Positions 36,127 to 47,300 of a stretch of 54,904 nucleotides of DNA are shown here, one piece after another. How positions within the stretch are numbered: the stretch's first letter is position 1; each line of letters opens with the position of its first letter. The position numbers and the translations under genes are program-made. The stretch is from Tabrizicola sp. Lineage in GTDB: Bacteria > Pseudomonadota > Alphaproteobacteria > Rhodobacterales > Rhodobacteraceae. A model generated the notes under the pieces. It was not told the DNA's origin. It ran no database searches and worked only from the letters and a program-made list of their open reading frames with translations. The stretch spans positions 1 through 54,904 of the forward strand of contig JALOTD010000013.1 of assembly GCA_025458105.1 (NCBI GenBank), written 5' to 3'.

Positions 36127-36894
36127 ATGGACGCGGTCATGGCGGGGTTGAGCCCCGGTGTCTTTGTGGCGGTTCTGGGCATCACGCTCTTTGCCGGTTT
36201 TGTGAAGGGCGCGGTCGGCTTTGCCATGCCGCTGATCCTGGTTTCGACTTTTGCGATCTTCCTGCCGCAAGAGTTGGCGCTGGCTGGACTTATCTTGCCG
36301 ACGCTGGTCACCAACATCAGCCAGGCCTTCCGGCAGGGTGTCGGGCCGGCGAAAGACACGGCCTATACCTACCGACGCTTTCTGATTGCCACGGTGATCT
36401 GCATCGCGATCTCGGCCCCTTTTGCCGAAATGATCCCGCGGACGGTCTATCTGCTGATGTTGGGCATCCCGATCACCGCCTTTGCCGCATTGCAACTGAT
36501 GGGGCGCGGCCTGGCGATCAAATTGCAGCATCGCAACCGGGCCGAATGGATGCTGGGGGTTGTCGGCGGGCTGTACGGCGGCGTTTCAGGCATCTGGGGG
36601 CCGCCCTTGTTGGTGTTTCTTCTGTCCACAAGCGCAGAAAAGCTACCGTCGATCCGTGCGCAGGGAGTGGTGTTCCTGATCGGGGCAGTCAGCCTTCTGG
36701 TCTCGCATCTGGTGACGGGGCTTGCCAATGCCGAGACACTGGTCTTTTCCGCCGCGTTGTGTATTCCGGCGCTCATCGGGCTGTATGCGGGTTACGCGGT
36801 CCAAGATCGGCTGGACCAGCAGCGTTTCCGCCGCTGGACCCAGGGTTTGCTGGTCCTGACCGGGTTGAACATGATCCGGCAGGCGCTGGTCTAG
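36127..36894 (+). CDS. TauE/SafE-family sulfite/anion exporter
   Basis: 255 residues from ATG 36127 (the frame is open far upstream, but only from here is it membrane-like). Eight hydrophobic segments; TauE motifs [16 protein letters not shown] and [19 protein letters not shown]. Members export sulfite, sulfoacetate or other organosulfonates. Substrate cannot be assigned. The stop overlaps the convergent pckA stop by 4 bases. Confidence 0.85.
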   Translation: MDAVMAGLSPGVFVAVLGITLFAGFVKGAVGFAMPLILVSTFAIFLPQELALAGLILPTLVTNISQAFRQGVGPAKDTAYTYRRFLIATVICIAISAPFAEMIPRTVYLLMLGIPITAFAALQLMGRGLAIKLQHRNRAEWMLGVVGGLYGGVSGIWGPPLLVFLLSTSAEKLPSIRAQGVVFLIGAVSLLVSHLVTGLANAETLVFSAALCIPALIGLYAGYAVQDRLDQQRFRRWTQGLLVLTGLNMIRQALV

Positions 36895-38501
36895 CCGATG
36901 GCCGCGGCCTTCACGTCGGCGTCGATGAAGGGCACATACTGGGCAAAGTTCTTCTGGAACATGGCCACCAGTTTTGCCGCCTGCGCGTCATAGGCCGCCG
37001 GGTCCGCCCAGGTGAAGCGCGGATCAAGCAAGGCGGCGTCAACGCCGGGAACTTCGATCGGAACCTCGAAGCCAAAGACCTTGTCTTTGCGGAAATCCCC
37101 GGAGCTGAGCGATCCGTCGAGCGCCGCCGACAAGAGCGCGCGCGTGGCGCGGATCGGCATGCGGCGACCCGTGCCATAGGCGCCGCCGGTCCAGCCGGTG
37201 TTCACCAGCCAGCAGGACGCGCCGGTCTTGGCGATCTTGGCCTGCAACAGCTTGCCGTAGACTTCCGGTCGGCGCGGCATGAAAGGCGCGCCAAAGCAGG
37301 TGGAGAAGGTGGGCTGTGGTTCGGTAATGCCGCGCTCGGTGCCCGCAGCCTTCGAGGTGAAGCCAGAGAGGAAGTGGTACATCGCCTGCGCCGGAGAAAG
37401 CCGCGCGATGGGCGGCAGGACCCCGAAGGCATCGCAGGTCAGCATCACCACGTGGCGCGGCGGTCCGCCAAGGCCTGTGGCACTGGCGTTCGAAATGGCC
37501 TCAAGCGGATAGGCGCAACGGGTGTTTTCGGTGAGGCTGCGGTTCGAAAAGTCCAGTTCCAGCGTTTCGGGGTCGTAGACCATGTTCTCCACCACCGTCG
37601 CGAAGCGGTGAGTGGTGGCGTAGATTTCTGGCTCATGCTCGGGCGAGAGGTCGATGGTCTTGGCGTAGCAGCCGCCTTCGAAGTTGAAGATGCCGCGGTC
37701 GGACCAGCCGTGTTCGTCATCGCCGATCAAGGTGCGGTCCGGGCTGGCGGAGAGCGTGGTCTTGCCGGTGCCGGACAGGCCGAAGAAGACGGCGGCATCG
37801 ACCGGGTTTCCGATGGCATGGTTCGCGCTGCAATGCATCGGCATCACGCCCTTTTCGGGCAGAAGGTAGTTCAGAACGGTGAAGACCGCCTTCTTGTTCT
37901 CGCCCGCATAGGCGGTGTTGGCGATCAGGACCGTCCTTTCGTCGAAGTTCAGGACAATGGCCGTTTCGGTTCGTGTGCCGTGGCGCGCCGGATCGGCCTT
38001 GAACGAGGGTAGGTTGATGATCGTCCAGTCGGGGGTGAAGGTATCAAGCTCTTCCCGCGCAGGGCGGCGAAGGAGGTGGCGGATGAATAGACCGTGCCAA
38101 GCCAATTCCGTCACCACGCGGACGTCCAGCCTGTGCATCGGATCGGCGCCGGCATAGAGGTCCTGCACGAAGACCTCGCGCCCTTTAACATGCGCCAACA
38201 TGTCGGCCTTGAGCCGCGCATAGGCGTCTGGGGGCAGGGCGGCATTGTTTTCCCACCAGATCGTGTCCTCGGTCGTGGCGCTGCGGACGACGAACTTGTC
38301 CTTTGGCGAGCGACCGGTGAACTGTCCCGTCGCGCACAGGAATGCGCCACCCTGACCCAGCCGACCTTCGCCCCGGGCGACAGCCGCCTCGACCAGCGCC
38401 GCCTCGACATAGTTGTAGTGGGCGACCGCCACACCCGTAATGCCCTGGTGGTCCAGCTGATGCGAAGGGTTCACGCGTCCGCGCGATGGCTGATCGGTCA
38501 T
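36891..38501 (-). CDS. pckA: Phosphoenolpyruvate carboxykinase (ATP)
   Basis: 536 residues from ATG 38501 ([16 protein letters not shown]); the longer open frame upstream is not conserved. Motifs: [20 protein letters not shown], kinase P-loop [11 protein letters not shown] (241-251), [19 protein letters not shown] (partly the metal site) and [15 protein letters not shown]. It converts oxaloacetate plus ATP to PEP for gluconeogenesis. Next to the ChvI-ChvG operon as in other alphaproteobacteria. Two candidate operator sites lie in the divergent promoter. Confidence 0.96.
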   Translation of the reverse strand: MTDQPSRGRVNPSHQLDHQGITGVAVAHYNYVEAALVEAAVARGEGRLGQGGAFLCATGQFTGRSPKDKFVVRSATTEDTIWWENNAALPPDAYARLKADMLAHVKGREVFVQDLYAGADPMHRLDVRVVTELAWHGLFIRHLLRRPAREELDTFTPDWTIINLPSFKADPARHGTRTETAIVLNFDERTVLIANTAYAGENKKAVFTVLNYLLPEKGVMPMHCSANHAIGNPVDAAVFFGLSGTGKTTLSASPDRTLIGDDEHGWSDRGIFNFEGGCYAKTIDLSPEHEPEIYATTHRFATVVENMVYDPETLELDFSNRSLTENTRCAYPLEAISNASATGLGGPPRHVVMLTCDAFGVLPPIARLSPAQAMYHFLSGFTSKAAGTERGITEPQPTFSTCFGAPFMPRRPEVYGKLLQAKIAKTGASCWLVNTGWTGGAYGTGRRMPIRATRALLSAALDGSLSSGDFRKDKVFGFEVPIEVPGVDAALLDPRFTWADPAAYDAQAAKLVAMFQKNFAQYVPFIDADVKAAAIG

Positions 38502-38867
38502 TCCTGCCAAGCTCCGAAAGGCCGCAGTGCCCGCTTGGGCCGGTGCGGCGGTTCCTCCCACGGCACCCGGGCCAAGGGGTGCCACGACTAGCCGTGTCAG
38601 CGGCGTGTCATGCGGTCGCTATACCACGGCATTTCTGATCGAGAACAGCCTGTTTTCAATGCGTTAGCGCAATCATTTCGGCGTTAGCGCCACCATGCCC
38701 TGAAACGGGCTGACCCTTGCCTGTTCTGGCGGCTGCGTCGGCCAAATTGCCACCTTTCGTCCCTGTTCTGCCAAGGTGATTCGCTTTCCTGTTGATCTTC
38801 CATGGGCAAAAGCAAAGAATGCGAGAAAATATACAAACGGCAGTTGCAGTTACAGGGAGGATTGAAG
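38502..38867. promoter_or_regulatory. Divergent pckA / chvI intergenic region
   Basis: A 366-base non-coding stretch that must hold the promoters of pckA (minus) and chvI (plus). It contains a direct repeat of gcgttagcgc (described separately) and an AT-rich stretch at 38810-38840 (aagaatgcgagaaaatatac) next to the chvI start. No RNA gene was recognised. Confidence 0.6.
38660..38691. promoter_or_regulatory. Two candidate operator sites (TGCGTTAGCGCA and GGCGTTAGCGCC)
   Basis: Sites at 38660-38671 and 38680-38691, 20 bases apart centre to centre (two helical turns). Each has perfectly complementary 4-base arms around TTAG. GTTAGCGC resembles half of the LacI-family CceR/PckR-type operator known to control central carbon genes, including pckA, in Rhodobacter and Rhizobium relatives. 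Identity of the regulator is inference. Confidence 0.5.
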
Positions 38868-39569
38868 ATGTCGCGCATCGCCCTTGTGGACGACGACCGG
38901 AACATCCTGACATCCGTCGCGATGACACTTGAGGCCGAGGGGTTCGAGGTCGAGACTTACAACGACGGCCAGTCCGCGCTGGAGGCGTTCAACCGACGCA
39001 TGCCGGACATGGCCGTTCTCGACATCAAGATGCCCCGGATGGACGGGATGGACCTTTTGCAGCGCATGCGGCAGAAGACATCGATCCCGGTAATCTTCCT
39101 GACCTCGAAAGACGACGAGATCGACGAGGTCCTGGGACTGCGCATGGGGGCCGATGACTATGTCAAGAAGCCCTTCAGCCAGCGGCTTCTGGTCGAACGC
39201 ATCCGCGCCCTTCTGCGTCGGCAAGAGGCGATCAACACGGGCGAGGCTGCGGCCACCGAAGAAACCCGGATGATGGAACGCGGGAACCTGCGGATGGACC
39301 CCTTGCGCCATTCGGTGACCTGGAAGGGGATGGAGGTCAGCCTGACCGTGACCGAATTCCTGCTCCTGCAGGCGCTGGCGCAGCGGCCCGGTTTTGTGAA
39401 GAGCCGCGACCAGCTGATGGATGTGGCTTATGACGATCAGGTCTATGTCGACGACCGCACCATCGACAGCCACATCAAGCGACTGCGCAAGAAGATGCGG
39501 TCGGTTGACGACAGCTTTACCGCCATCGAAACTCTCTATGGCATCGGCTATCGCTACAACGAAGAGTGA
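38868..39569 (+). CDS. chvI: Response regulator ChvI
   Basis: 233 residues from ATG 38868 after a GGGAGG site. Receiver domain with acidic pocket LVDDDRN, phospho-acceptor Asp52 in [11 protein letters not shown] and the lysine of DYVKKPFS; C-terminal OmpR-type winged helix ([41 protein letters not shown]). Pairs with ChvG to respond to acid/envelope or carbon state. Confidence 0.95.
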   Translation: MSRIALVDDDRNILTSVAMTLEAEGFEVETYNDGQSALEAFNRRMPDMAVLDIKMPRMDGMDLLQRMRQKTSIPVIFLTSKDDEIDEVLGLRMGADDYVKKPFSQRLLVERIRALLRRQEAINTGEAAATEETRMMERGNLRMDPLRHSVTWKGMEVSLTVTEFLLLQALAQRPGFVKSRDQLMDVAYDDQVYVDDRTIDSHIKRLRKKMRSVDDSFTAIETLYGIGYRYNEE

Positions 39570-39581
39570 CGACCCCTCGGC

Positions 39582-41276
39582 ATGACCTCGGCACCACGGA
39601 TCGGCTATGACGACACCCGGCCCAAGCGGTCGGGCGACGTGCTTTTGGGTGAGGACTGGGTCTCCCCCGATGCCACCGTCGAGCGACTGAAGGAAGGCCG
39701 CGGTGGCCGCAGCATCGTCGGTCTGAACAGATCGCCACTGGCCCGCAAGATCATCGTGTTCAACGTGATGGCGCTGGTCATGTTGGTCGTCGGCGTCCTG
39801 TTCATGAACCCCTTCCGCGACAGCCTGGCGCTGCAGCGTCAACTGGGCATGGAACGTCAGGCAGAGCTGATTGCCGGCATCTATCAGGCACGCCTCTTGC
39901 CCGGGGTCAGCAGCTTCGACTTTCGCCAGCCGCTGGAGAGCGTGAACATTGATCCCTTCGTCGAGGTCTTCGTCTTCGACCCGACTGGGCGGATCGTCGC
40001 GTCGAAGGTGGGGCAGGGAACTGAAACCCTGGTCACCAATCCGCGGAAGCCGACAATCCTGGCCGACTTTCTTGAAGGGGTGTGGAACGCGGTGACAGTC
40101 CTGTTGCCCAGAACCCGCGCCATTCGCACCGAAACGATCGACCCTGCCCAACGGGCCCAGGATGCGTTTGAACGGGCGCGGGCGGGTGAAACCATAAGCG
40201 TGACGACAAAGGATGCTGAAGGCAGCCTTTTGTTTTCGGTTGCCGCTCCGATCATGGTGTCGGGCGAGGTGGTGGGCGCGGTCGCCGTGACTTCGACTTC
40301 GGCAGAGATCGATCGCCTGGTCCGGTATGAACGTGAACAGATCCTGCAGATGTTCCTGTTGGCGCTGGCCGTTTCCATCGGCCTTAGCCTGATGCTGGCG
40401 TCGACGATCTCGAACCCGCTGTCCGACCTGGCGGCGGCGGCAGAAATCGGGCGTGACCGGGATGCCCGCCGGGTGGCGCCAAGCCGGGTGCGCATCCCTG
40501 ACCTGGCTGCGCGGCCAGACGAGATTGGTCGCCTGTCAGTCGCGATGCGGGGCATGGTCTCGGCCCTTTATGACCGGATCGACGCCAACGAACAGTTTGC
40601 CGCCGATGTTGCGCACGAAATCAAGAACCCGTTGGCCAGCCTGCGGTCTGCCGTGGGCAGTTTGCGTTTTGTGAAGAAGGACGATCAGCGCGAGAAGCTT
40701 CTGGACGTGGTCGAACATGACGTTCGCCGACTGGACCGGCTGGTCAGCGACATCTCGAACGCGTCGCGGCTGGACAGTGAGTTGGTGAAGGAAGAGGAGG
40801 AAGAGTTCAATCTTCTCAAGACCCTGTCGAACCTGTGCCAGTACTTGTCGCAGCAGGCGGGCGAGAAGGGGGTAGACTTCATCATCGACCTGCCTTCCGA
40901 GCAGATCACCATCCACGGGCTGGAGGCGCGGCTGGCGCAGGTCTTTGTCAACCTAGTGACCAATGCGATTTCCTTCTGTGAAGAGGGCGATGCCGTCCGC
41001 GTCTGGGCCCGCCGCCGCGAAAACCGCGTGCTTGTTGTGGTCGAGGACACGGGTCCGGGCATCCCAGAGCAGGCGCTGACCAAGGTCTTCAAACGCTTTT
41101 ATTCCGAACGCCCGAAGGATGACTTCGGCAATCATTCGGGCCTGGGCCTGGCGATTTCCAAGCAGATCATCGAGGCACATGGTGGCGTGATCTGGGCCGA
41201 AAACATCCGCCCAACTGCAGCCGATCCGGCATCGGAACCGCTTGGTGCGCGGTTTGTCGTCGGTCTTCCCGTGTGA
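39582..41276 (+). CDS. chvG: Sensor histidine kinase ChvG
   Basis: 564 residues. Membrane segment at about 58-78 (IIVFNVMALVMLVVGVLFM), periplasmic sensor region with VEVFVFDPTGRIVASK, second membrane span at about 248-268 followed by HAMP, HisKA with VAHEIKNPLASLRSAV (His345), and HATPase_c (FVNLVTNAISFCEEG; VVEDTGPGIPE; SGLGLAISKQI). Partner of ChvI, 12 bases upstream. Its stop overlaps the hprK start (GTGA). Confidence 0.95.
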   Translation: MTSAPRIGYDDTRPKRSGDVLLGEDWVSPDATVERLKEGRGGRSIVGLNRSPLARKIIVFNVMALVMLVVGVLFMNPFRDSLALQRQLGMERQAELIAGIYQARLLPGVSSFDFRQPLESVNIDPFVEVFVFDPTGRIVASKVGQGTETLVTNPRKPTILADFLEGVWNAVTVLLPRTRAIRTETIDPAQRAQDAFERARAGETISVTTKDAEGSLLFSVAAPIMVSGEVVGAVAVTSTSAEIDRLVRYEREQILQMFLLALAVSIGLSLMLASTISNPLSDLAAAAEIGRDRDARRVAPSRVRIPDLAARPDEIGRLSVAMRGMVSALYDRIDANEQFAADVAHEIKNPLASLRSAVGSLRFVKKDDQREKLLDVVEHDVRRLDRLVSDISNASRLDSELVKEEEEEFNLLKTLSNLCQYLSQQAGEKGVDFIIDLPSEQITIHGLEARLAQVFVNLVTNAISFCEEGDAVRVWARRRENRVLVVVEDTGPGIPEQALTKVFKRFYSERPKDDFGNHSGLGLAISKQIIEAHGGVIWAENIRPTAADPASEPLGARFVVGLPV

Positions 41277-41698
41277 GTCAGACAACGGAAATCCGTCATG
41301 CCAGTTGCGTTGCTGTCGGGGATCGGGGGCTGCTGATCCTGGGTCCCTCCGGGTCAGGCAAGTCAGCGCTTGCGCTGCGGCTTCTGTCGCTGGGGGCTCT
41401 CTTGGTGGCGGATGACCGGACCACTCTCACAGTCGAAGGTGGGATACTGACCGCGCATTGCCCTGGCCCAATTGTCGGCCTGATCGAGGCTCGGGGCGTT
41501 GGCATCCTGCGTGCGCCGGTCATCGATACAGCTCCGGTCGTGCTTGCCGTCGACCTTGGCCAGCACGAATCGCAGCGCCTGCCCCCGGCGCGAAAGATCA
41601 CGATACTGGGATGCGAGGTCGATCTTGTGCTGCATCCGCAGAATGACCATTTTCCCGACTCGCTGATGCTCTATCTTCGCCACGGACGGCAGGCATGA
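41273..41698 (+). CDS. hprK: Short HPr kinase/phosphorylase-like protein
   Basis: 141 residues, GTG start overlapping the chvG stop. Only the C-terminal kinase domain of HPr kinase is present: Walker A GPSGSGKSALAL (24-35), LLVADDRTTL, and GLIEARGVGILR signature. Firmicute HprK is about 310 residues; the short form is usual in alphaproteobacteria, where it phosphorylates HPr on serine as a regulator rather than for sugar transport. Confidence 0.9.
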   Translation: MSQTTEIRHASCVAVGDRGLLILGPSGSGKSALALRLLSLGALLVADDRTTLTVEGGILTAHCPGPIVGLIEARGVGILRAPVIDTAPVVLAVDLGQHESQRLPPARKITILGCEVDLVLHPQNDHFPDSLMLYLRHGRQA

Positions 41699-41710
41699 CC
41701 CCTGCATGGT

Positions 41711-42631
41711 ATGCTTATGACGGCTGACCCCGACCCCGACCACCGCCTTGTTTTCGTCACCGGCCCCTCCGGTGCTGGGCGCACGACGGCGATTCGCGTG
41801 CTGGAGGATCTTGGTTATGAGGGGATCGACAACATCCCGCTGACCCTGGTGCCCAGGCTGACCGATGGCGCACCGCTGGGCCGCCCGATTGCCCTGGGGC
41901 TCGACGTGCGCAACCGCGATTTCAATGCGACGGCCCTTATCGAGCTGATCGACCAGTTGACCCGCGACCCGCGCATCAGCCTTGAGGTCCTCTATCTTGA
42001 CTGCGCGCCCGGGGTCCTGATCCGACGCTTTTCCGAAACCCGACGCCGCCACCCGCTGGCCCCGAACGAGACGGCCGCGCAGGGGGTGGAGCGGGAGATT
42101 GACTTGCTTGCGCCAATCCGGGTTCGGGCCGATCACTTGATCGATACGACCGACCTGACCCAGCATGACCTGAAGGCCGAAATCGCCAGCCGGTTCGATG
42201 TCGGCCCTTCGGGACGCATGTCGGTTTCACTGCAAAGCTTCAGCTACAAGCGCGGCCTTCCGCGCGGGGTGGACATGATCTTCGACTGCAGGTTCCTGGC
42301 GAATCCGCACTGGAACGCCGACCTCCGGCCGCTGGACGGGCGCGACCCCAGGGTGGAAGCCTTCGTCCGCGCCGACCCGAGATTTGCCGAATTCTACCAC
42401 AGGGTGAACGATCTTCTCCTGTTTCTGCTTCCAGCCCATCTGGAGGAAGGCAAGGCGCATCTGGCCATCGGCTTTGGCTGTACCGGAGGGCAACACAGGT
42501 CGGTGGCCATGGCCGAAATGGTCGGTTCTGCGCTTGCGAAAGCGGGCTGGGCGGTGTCAAAACGTCACCGGGAGCTTGAACGCAGGGCCGCCGACCCGCA
42601 GCCTGACGCAGCAAGGGTGACAAACGCTTGA
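41711..42631 (+). CDS. rapZ: RapZ-family nucleotide-binding / RNase adapter protein
   Basis: 306 residues from ATG 41711 (ATG 41717 also possible). P-loop reads GPSGAGRT, with arginine where the Walker lysine usually is; other motifs: [31 protein letters not shown], and a C-terminal half with [19 protein letters not shown] and [14 protein letters not shown]. In enterobacteria RapZ controls glucosamine-6-phosphate synthase via a small RNA; here it belongs to the regulatory PTS operon. Confidence 0.92.
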   Translation: MLMTADPDPDHRLVFVTGPSGAGRTTAIRVLEDLGYEGIDNIPLTLVPRLTDGAPLGRPIALGLDVRNRDFNATALIELIDQLTRDPRISLEVLYLDCAPGVLIRRFSETRRRHPLAPNETAAQGVEREIDLLAPIRVRADHLIDTTDLTQHDLKAEIASRFDVGPSGRMSVSLQSFSYKRGLPRGVDMIFDCRFLANPHWNADLRPLDGRDPRVEAFVRADPRFAEFYHRVNDLLLFLLPAHLEEGKAHLAIGFGCTGGQHRSVAMAEMVGSALAKAGWAVSKRHRELERRAADPQPDAARVTNA

Positions 42632-43023
42632 TCGGGATCGTGATCGTGGCACATGGCGGTCTAGCGCGGGAGTATCTCTCGGCGGTCGAACATGTCGTGG
42701 GCAAGCAGGACGGGGTTCGCGCCATCGCGATCGAGGATGACCATGACCGGTCCGCCAAGCAGGCCGAAATCTGTGCGGCAGCGGATGCGGTCGACACGGG
42801 GAAAGGCGTGGTTCTGGTGACCGACATGTTCGGGGGCTCGCCATCGAACCTGTCGCTGCCGGCCTGTGCCACCAGCGGGCGCCGCATTCTTTACGGTGCC
42901 AATCTGCCGATGCTGATCAAACTGGCCAAATCCCGCGACATGGCCGTTCCCGAAGCCGTGGCCGCCGCCTTGGACGCGGGCCGCAAGTACATAAACAGCC
43001 TTGATCTGGGCGGTGGGGCCTGA
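42628..43023 (+). CDS. PTS mannose-type EIIA component
   Basis: 131 residues with TTG start overlapping the rapZ stop. [16 protein letters not shown] carries the phospho-accepting histidine (His9); [12 protein letters not shown] and MLIKLAKSR follow. No EIIB, C or D partner is encoded here, so it is part of an incomplete, regulatory PTS in which phosphate goes from HPr to EIIA as an output signal. Confidence 0.9.
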   Translation: MIGIVIVAHGGLAREYLSAVEHVVGKQDGVRAIAIEDDHDRSAKQAEICAAADAVDTGKGVVLVTDMFGGSPSNLSLPACATSGRRILYGANLPMLIKLAKSRDMAVPEAVAAALDAGRKYINSLDLGGGA

Positions 43024-43027
43024 CGCC

Positions 43028-43297
43028 ATGGACAGCCGCACGCTGCGCATCATCAACGAAAAGGGCCTGCATGCCCGCGCCTCGGCCAAGTTTGTCGAAG
43101 TGGTCGAAGCGCATGACGCAAGGGCCGAAGTGCTGAAGGACGGACTCTCTGTGTCCGGCGACAGCATCATGGGGCTTTTGATGTTGGCAGCCTCACGCGG
43201 AACCACTATTGAGGTCCGGACAACCGGGGCCGAAGCGGGGAAGCTTGCCGATGCTCTGGAAGCGCTGGTTGCGGCCCGCTTCGGTGAGGAGTATTGA
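43028..43297 (+). CDS. ptsH: Phosphocarrier protein HPr
   Basis: 89 residues from ATG 43028. INEKGLHARASAKFV has the active His15, and SGDSIMGLLMLAASRG has Ser46, the HprK target. Phosphate carrier of the regulatory PTS encoded in this operon. Enzyme I (ptsP or ptsI) must be elsewhere. Confidence 0.93.
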   Translation: MDSRTLRIINEKGLHARASAKFVEVVEAHDARAEVLKDGLSVSGDSIMGLLMLAASRGTTIEVRTTGAEAGKLADALEALVAARFGEEY

Positions 43298-43326
43298 AGC
43301 GCGCTGGGGATGAAGGCAGTCGCTTC

Positions 43327-44226
43327 GTGACGGAACAGTCGCAGATCGGTGGAACCGGGGAACCGCTGGACGTATCGCAGGGCCGCAAGGTCGAGCGCGA
43401 ATACGACATGCGTCGCCTGTCCTATGCCGGAACTTTCAAGAACCCCTGGAAGGCTGGAACGATCCGCGCGATCGAGTGGCTGACCGCCAAGGTCCAGCTT
43501 CTGCGCCTGATCCGAAGCTTTGAAAAGTCCGGAGCACCGTTCGGCGCGCCGTTCTGGCCCAAGGCGATCCGCCACATGGGTATCCGTATCGACACGCCAG
43601 CAGAAGAAATCGCCCGCATTCCGGCTACGGGGCCGCTGGTCGTCGTGTCGAACCACCCTTCCGGCCTGGTGGACGGCATGGTCCTGGCCGAGATGGTCAA
43701 TCGCGTGCGGTCCGACTTCAAGATCCTGACCCGGTCGCTGCTGACGGGGATTCCGGAAGTCGAAGAGTTCATGATCCCCGTCCCCTTCCCGCACGAGGAC
43801 AACGCCCGCGAGCTGGGCCTGAAGATGCGGGACGAGACGATGGCGCACCTGAAGGCCGGGGGGGTGATCATCCTGTTCCCTGCGGGCAAGGTCGCCATGT
43901 CCGAAGGTTGGTGGGGCCCGGCGGTGGAGGGCGAGTGGAACGTCTTCACCCACAAGATCGTCAAATCCTCGGGGGCGACGATCCTGCCGGTCTATTTCCC
44001 CGGCCAGAACTCCCGCCTGTTCCAGATCGCCAACCAGGTGTCGGACACCGTGCGGCAGGGGTTGTTGCTCCATGAAATCAAGCGGTGTCTCTTCAAGCCG
44101 ACGCGGCCGGTGATCGGCGAACCGATTACGGTCGAGGAGTTGAAGAAGTGGGAAGGCAACCCGCGGGGATTCCTGGCCTGGCTGCGCGAACATACGCTGG
44201 CGTTGGGGCGTTCAAAACCAACCTGA
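43327..44226 (+). CDS. Lysophospholipid acyltransferase (1-acylglycerol-3-phosphate acyltransferase-like)
   Basis: 299 residues from GTG 43327 (MTEQSQIGG); a TTG at 43294 with GAGGAG upstream, overlapping the HPr stop, is a close rival. LPLAT motifs: VVSNHPSGLVDGMVLAEM (motif I N-H-x4-D type), FKILTRSLLTGIPEVE, and LFPAGKVAM. It esterifies lysophosphatidate or a similar lipid at the membrane. Its last 65 codons have a decayed homologue at 47.7-47.9 kb, beyond the EF-hand gene. Confidence 0.82.
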   Translation: MTEQSQIGGTGEPLDVSQGRKVEREYDMRRLSYAGTFKNPWKAGTIRAIEWLTAKVQLLRLIRSFEKSGAPFGAPFWPKAIRHMGIRIDTPAEEIARIPATGPLVVVSNHPSGLVDGMVLAEMVNRVRSDFKILTRSLLTGIPEVEEFMIPVPFPHEDNARELGLKMRDETMAHLKAGGVIILFPAGKVAMSEGWWGPAVEGEWNVFTHKIVKSSGATILPVYFPGQNSRLFQIANQVSDTVRQGLLLHEIKRCLFKPTRPVIGEPITVEELKKWEGNPRGFLAWLREHTLALGRSKPT

Positions 44227-44235
44227 CATAACGCT

Positions 44236-44263
44236 CGTAGGGCGGCCGAAAGGCCGCCCTACG
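44236..44263. terminator. Strong hairpin after the acyltransferase gene (terminator or palindromic repeat)
   Basis: A perfect 12-bp stem cgtagggcggcc / ggccgccctacg with a GAAA loop, 10 bases after the acyltransferase stop. A T-rich run does not follow (tgtttggg), so it may be a dispersed palindrome: its CCCTACG end is the same as in the cluster at 54.4-54.7 kb. It lies between two converging genes. Confidence 0.7.
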
Positions 44264-44312
44264 ATGTTTGGGAATTTGACGGCCGCTGAACTCGGAGCGA
44301 CTGTCGCAAGTG

Positions 44313-47300
44313 TTACCCAAATATACGATCGAACAAGCTGGGATCGTACATCTTTCGGGTACTGTCCGTCTTGAAAGTAAGTCCATCAGCCGGATTGGTC
44401 CGCAGCCCCTCAGGAAGCGTCGAGACGGCAGACTGTGACCGATCAAGCAGATAAAAACGATGACTGAACTGGGATTCAAATTTATCGGCAGCTTTGCCTG
44501 AAATTCCACCGGTTCTGACCAGAAACCATAGCTGGAAGGTTTCAGAAAAATCTTCCTGAGTGTCCGTCTTGGCGTAGTTACTGGGCGCCCGACCATCTGC
44601 ATTCATTGCCGTCCGCCAGTACGGGGCGGGAATATCGTAGTCAACAAGATGCCCAAGCTCATGTACCAGAGTGTTCTGGAATTCTTTTCCCAGAAGACCG
44701 CGTTCAAACACGAAGAGGTTATTATTGCCGTCCACACCCTGCTTTGCAGTTTCGTATTCGCCGGTGCGATCGGCGACAACAAACGTTGGGGTTTCTTTGA
44801 GAAGGTCGCGCAGTTGCGGGTTCAGCTTTCCGTACTGGGTACCAAACAGCTCAGCCGACTCTCGCACCCATTCAGCGGTGCGACCTTCAGCTTTTTCAAC
44901 GTAGACGGTCTTTTTGGAGCCGTCGGAAAGCTGAACTTCGAAGGCGAGGAAATCAAGCGTACCTAAGAAAGTCGGCTTGCGGGTAGACCCTAGCTCTGTC
45001 ACACTCGACACATCAAGATCGTCCTTCGGATCGTCCGGGGTTTCATAGCGATCAGATACAGCCCAACGCCCGACAGGAGTGTTTTTGTGATACTCTGTTG
45101 CTTTGTTCTCATGAAGCAAAAAGTGTCTCTCTTTTCCATCCGTGGTTCGCAGAGTCAAGAGGGGAATTTCCTTACCATCAACCGTTCTTACTTTGCCGTA
45201 TGCGTAGTCGATATTGGGATGCTGCGAAACAACTGACCACTTTCCGTCTTTGTCTGGCCCTTTTGCGGTGACAACCCCTGTAAAGCCTTCACTTTTCAGT
45301 TCAATGGTAACACCTTCTACGTTGTACCTATTGTACTTCGAGTAGGCTGAGGTCCCTGAGTATTCCATCGTGATGGTCGTACCATCGTTGTACTTGTTTT
45401 TGACGTAGTAGTTTCCAAAGAGATCGGGCTTGTCTTTAAATGTAACGGAAGGATCCTGGTGCGCGCCAAGCAGTTCTCGGCCCGGATTGCGCAGGACGCT
45501 GTCTGCCCTCTGCTTCGCGAAATTTTCGGCGATTTCCAAATTTACCGTAATGGGCATGAAGCTGCGGTCACCCACATGCCCGAATTGAACCGCGCCGCTG
45601 GCGAAGATGTCGTAGACCTGTCCCCTTGCAAGGTTCCCCTCACTGTCGCCGTAGGCGGCAGCCAGCCTTTTTGCACCGTCGGCGCGGAGCGGCTTCCAGT
45701 CGCCGAGGATGTGGGCCGTGCCTTCATGGAAGTCGCGGGCCGTCAGTTTGTCTGTTTCGGGGTTTTTCCCTGCAAGCAGGAACATTCGGTCGACGAGGCG
45801 GTCGAGTGGTACGGCCTCAAGGTTCACCCGGAAGCCTGCCCCCTTGTCGCCACCCGCAACCAGAACCTTGTCCGAGATCAGTTGCTCCAGATCGGCGATC
45901 GAAAGCCCGCCTTTGCCATCGGCGCTGTCAAAGCTGTAAAGACGGCTCAGCCGTTCGACCATGCCCTTGTCCAGGTTTGCGCCTTTTCCGCCCCAAGATT
46001 CCAGCGCGGTCTCCAACTCATGTGGCTTTAGGATCCCGTCGCCGCTGGCATTGAAAGAAAGGACGTAGCGCAGCATTCTGCTGGCATCGGTAACCGGCAG
46101 GTGTTCCTTAACGTTGGATAACACGCGAATGTAATTCTCGCCCCTGACACCATCGATATGCATGCTGGGGCTGTCGAAGATCTGTCCCATTTCCTCGACC
46201 GAGAGCGTCCCGTTCAGCCCCACTGCCCGGTTCTGGGCGACGGCCGCTTGCAGAGAATGACCTTTCAAGTCGCCGAACAGCTTCTTGACGCCGTCATGGA
46301 ACTGGTCGGATGTGACCCTGGCATTTCGATCGGAAGGATTGACGCCCACCTCGCGGAACACTGCCGCGGCGAGCAGTTTTCCGTCGATGTTGTCCCAGAC
46401 CAAGGCCGCCCCTTGTGCCAGCACGGTTCCCGGTGTGAAGAAGCCGTCGTTGCGCATGCGCTGCACGTCGGCAAGATTCATGTACGTGCCGTTGCCGTAG
46501 ATCTGCATCAATGCGTCGGTCTGCTTGCCGGTAAGGTCGAGCCCGAACTGCTTCATCAGGTTCACAAGCTCGGTCTTGCTGATCACGCCGTCGCCCCGGG
46601 ACTGGGGGTCCATATCGGCCATTCCGCGGATGATGCGGTCAGAAGACGTGATGTTCAGGTTGATGCCGAAGCCCTGCGCCCCGTTATGGCCCCGGCCGGT
46701 CAGATAAAGCGCACCCTCAGACAGCATCTCCGTCACGCCTTCCCGGTTCAGGACGCGCTGTCCGCCACCATCATTAAAGCCATAGTAGGCCATGTACTGG
46801 TCGATCAGTTCGTCTCTGACGTGGATGTCGTTCCCGTGGCGCCAATGAAGGGCTGCCTTGAACTCATTGCCGTTGATCATCCCGTCATTATTGCCATCGT
46901 AAGACATGATGTAGTTTGCGGCTTGAGCGGTGTCTTGGAACGGACTGCTGTCGGACTTCATGTTCACGAAAACGCGCGTGTAGTCTTCCTTCGGGAAGCC
47001 AGCGAGGTGCACTGCCCGGGTGTCATAGATATTGGCCAATTCATCGCGGCTCAGACGATTTGCAGTGCCGAAGGTGCGGGTCAAAAAGTTGGCGTTTTCC
47101 TCGCTCAGGCCCTCGCGGTCGCCAAAGAAGCCTTTCGACGCCGCAACGAACTCGTGTTCGGTCATCGTGTCGAGCCGCGAGTTAAGCCCTGCTTTGCGGA
47201 AAAGCGCGTCCGCGATACGGTCTCCGTTGATGTTGTCCCAGATCAATAGCCAGCCGCCTCCGTAGGCCTCCTGCAGGAAGCCGTCGGAAGTCATGGTATT

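Noticed and set aside
36114..38012. 632-residue plus-strand open frame across the TauE gene and antisense to pckA
   Set aside because: Wrong frame for the TauE protein and antisense to a clear pckA; low-complexity composition.
41711..42631. RapZ P-loop Lys-to-Arg as evidence of inactivation
   Set aside because: [12 protein letters not shown] loops are, as far as I recall, common in alphaproteobacterial RapZ, so it is not treated as a defect.
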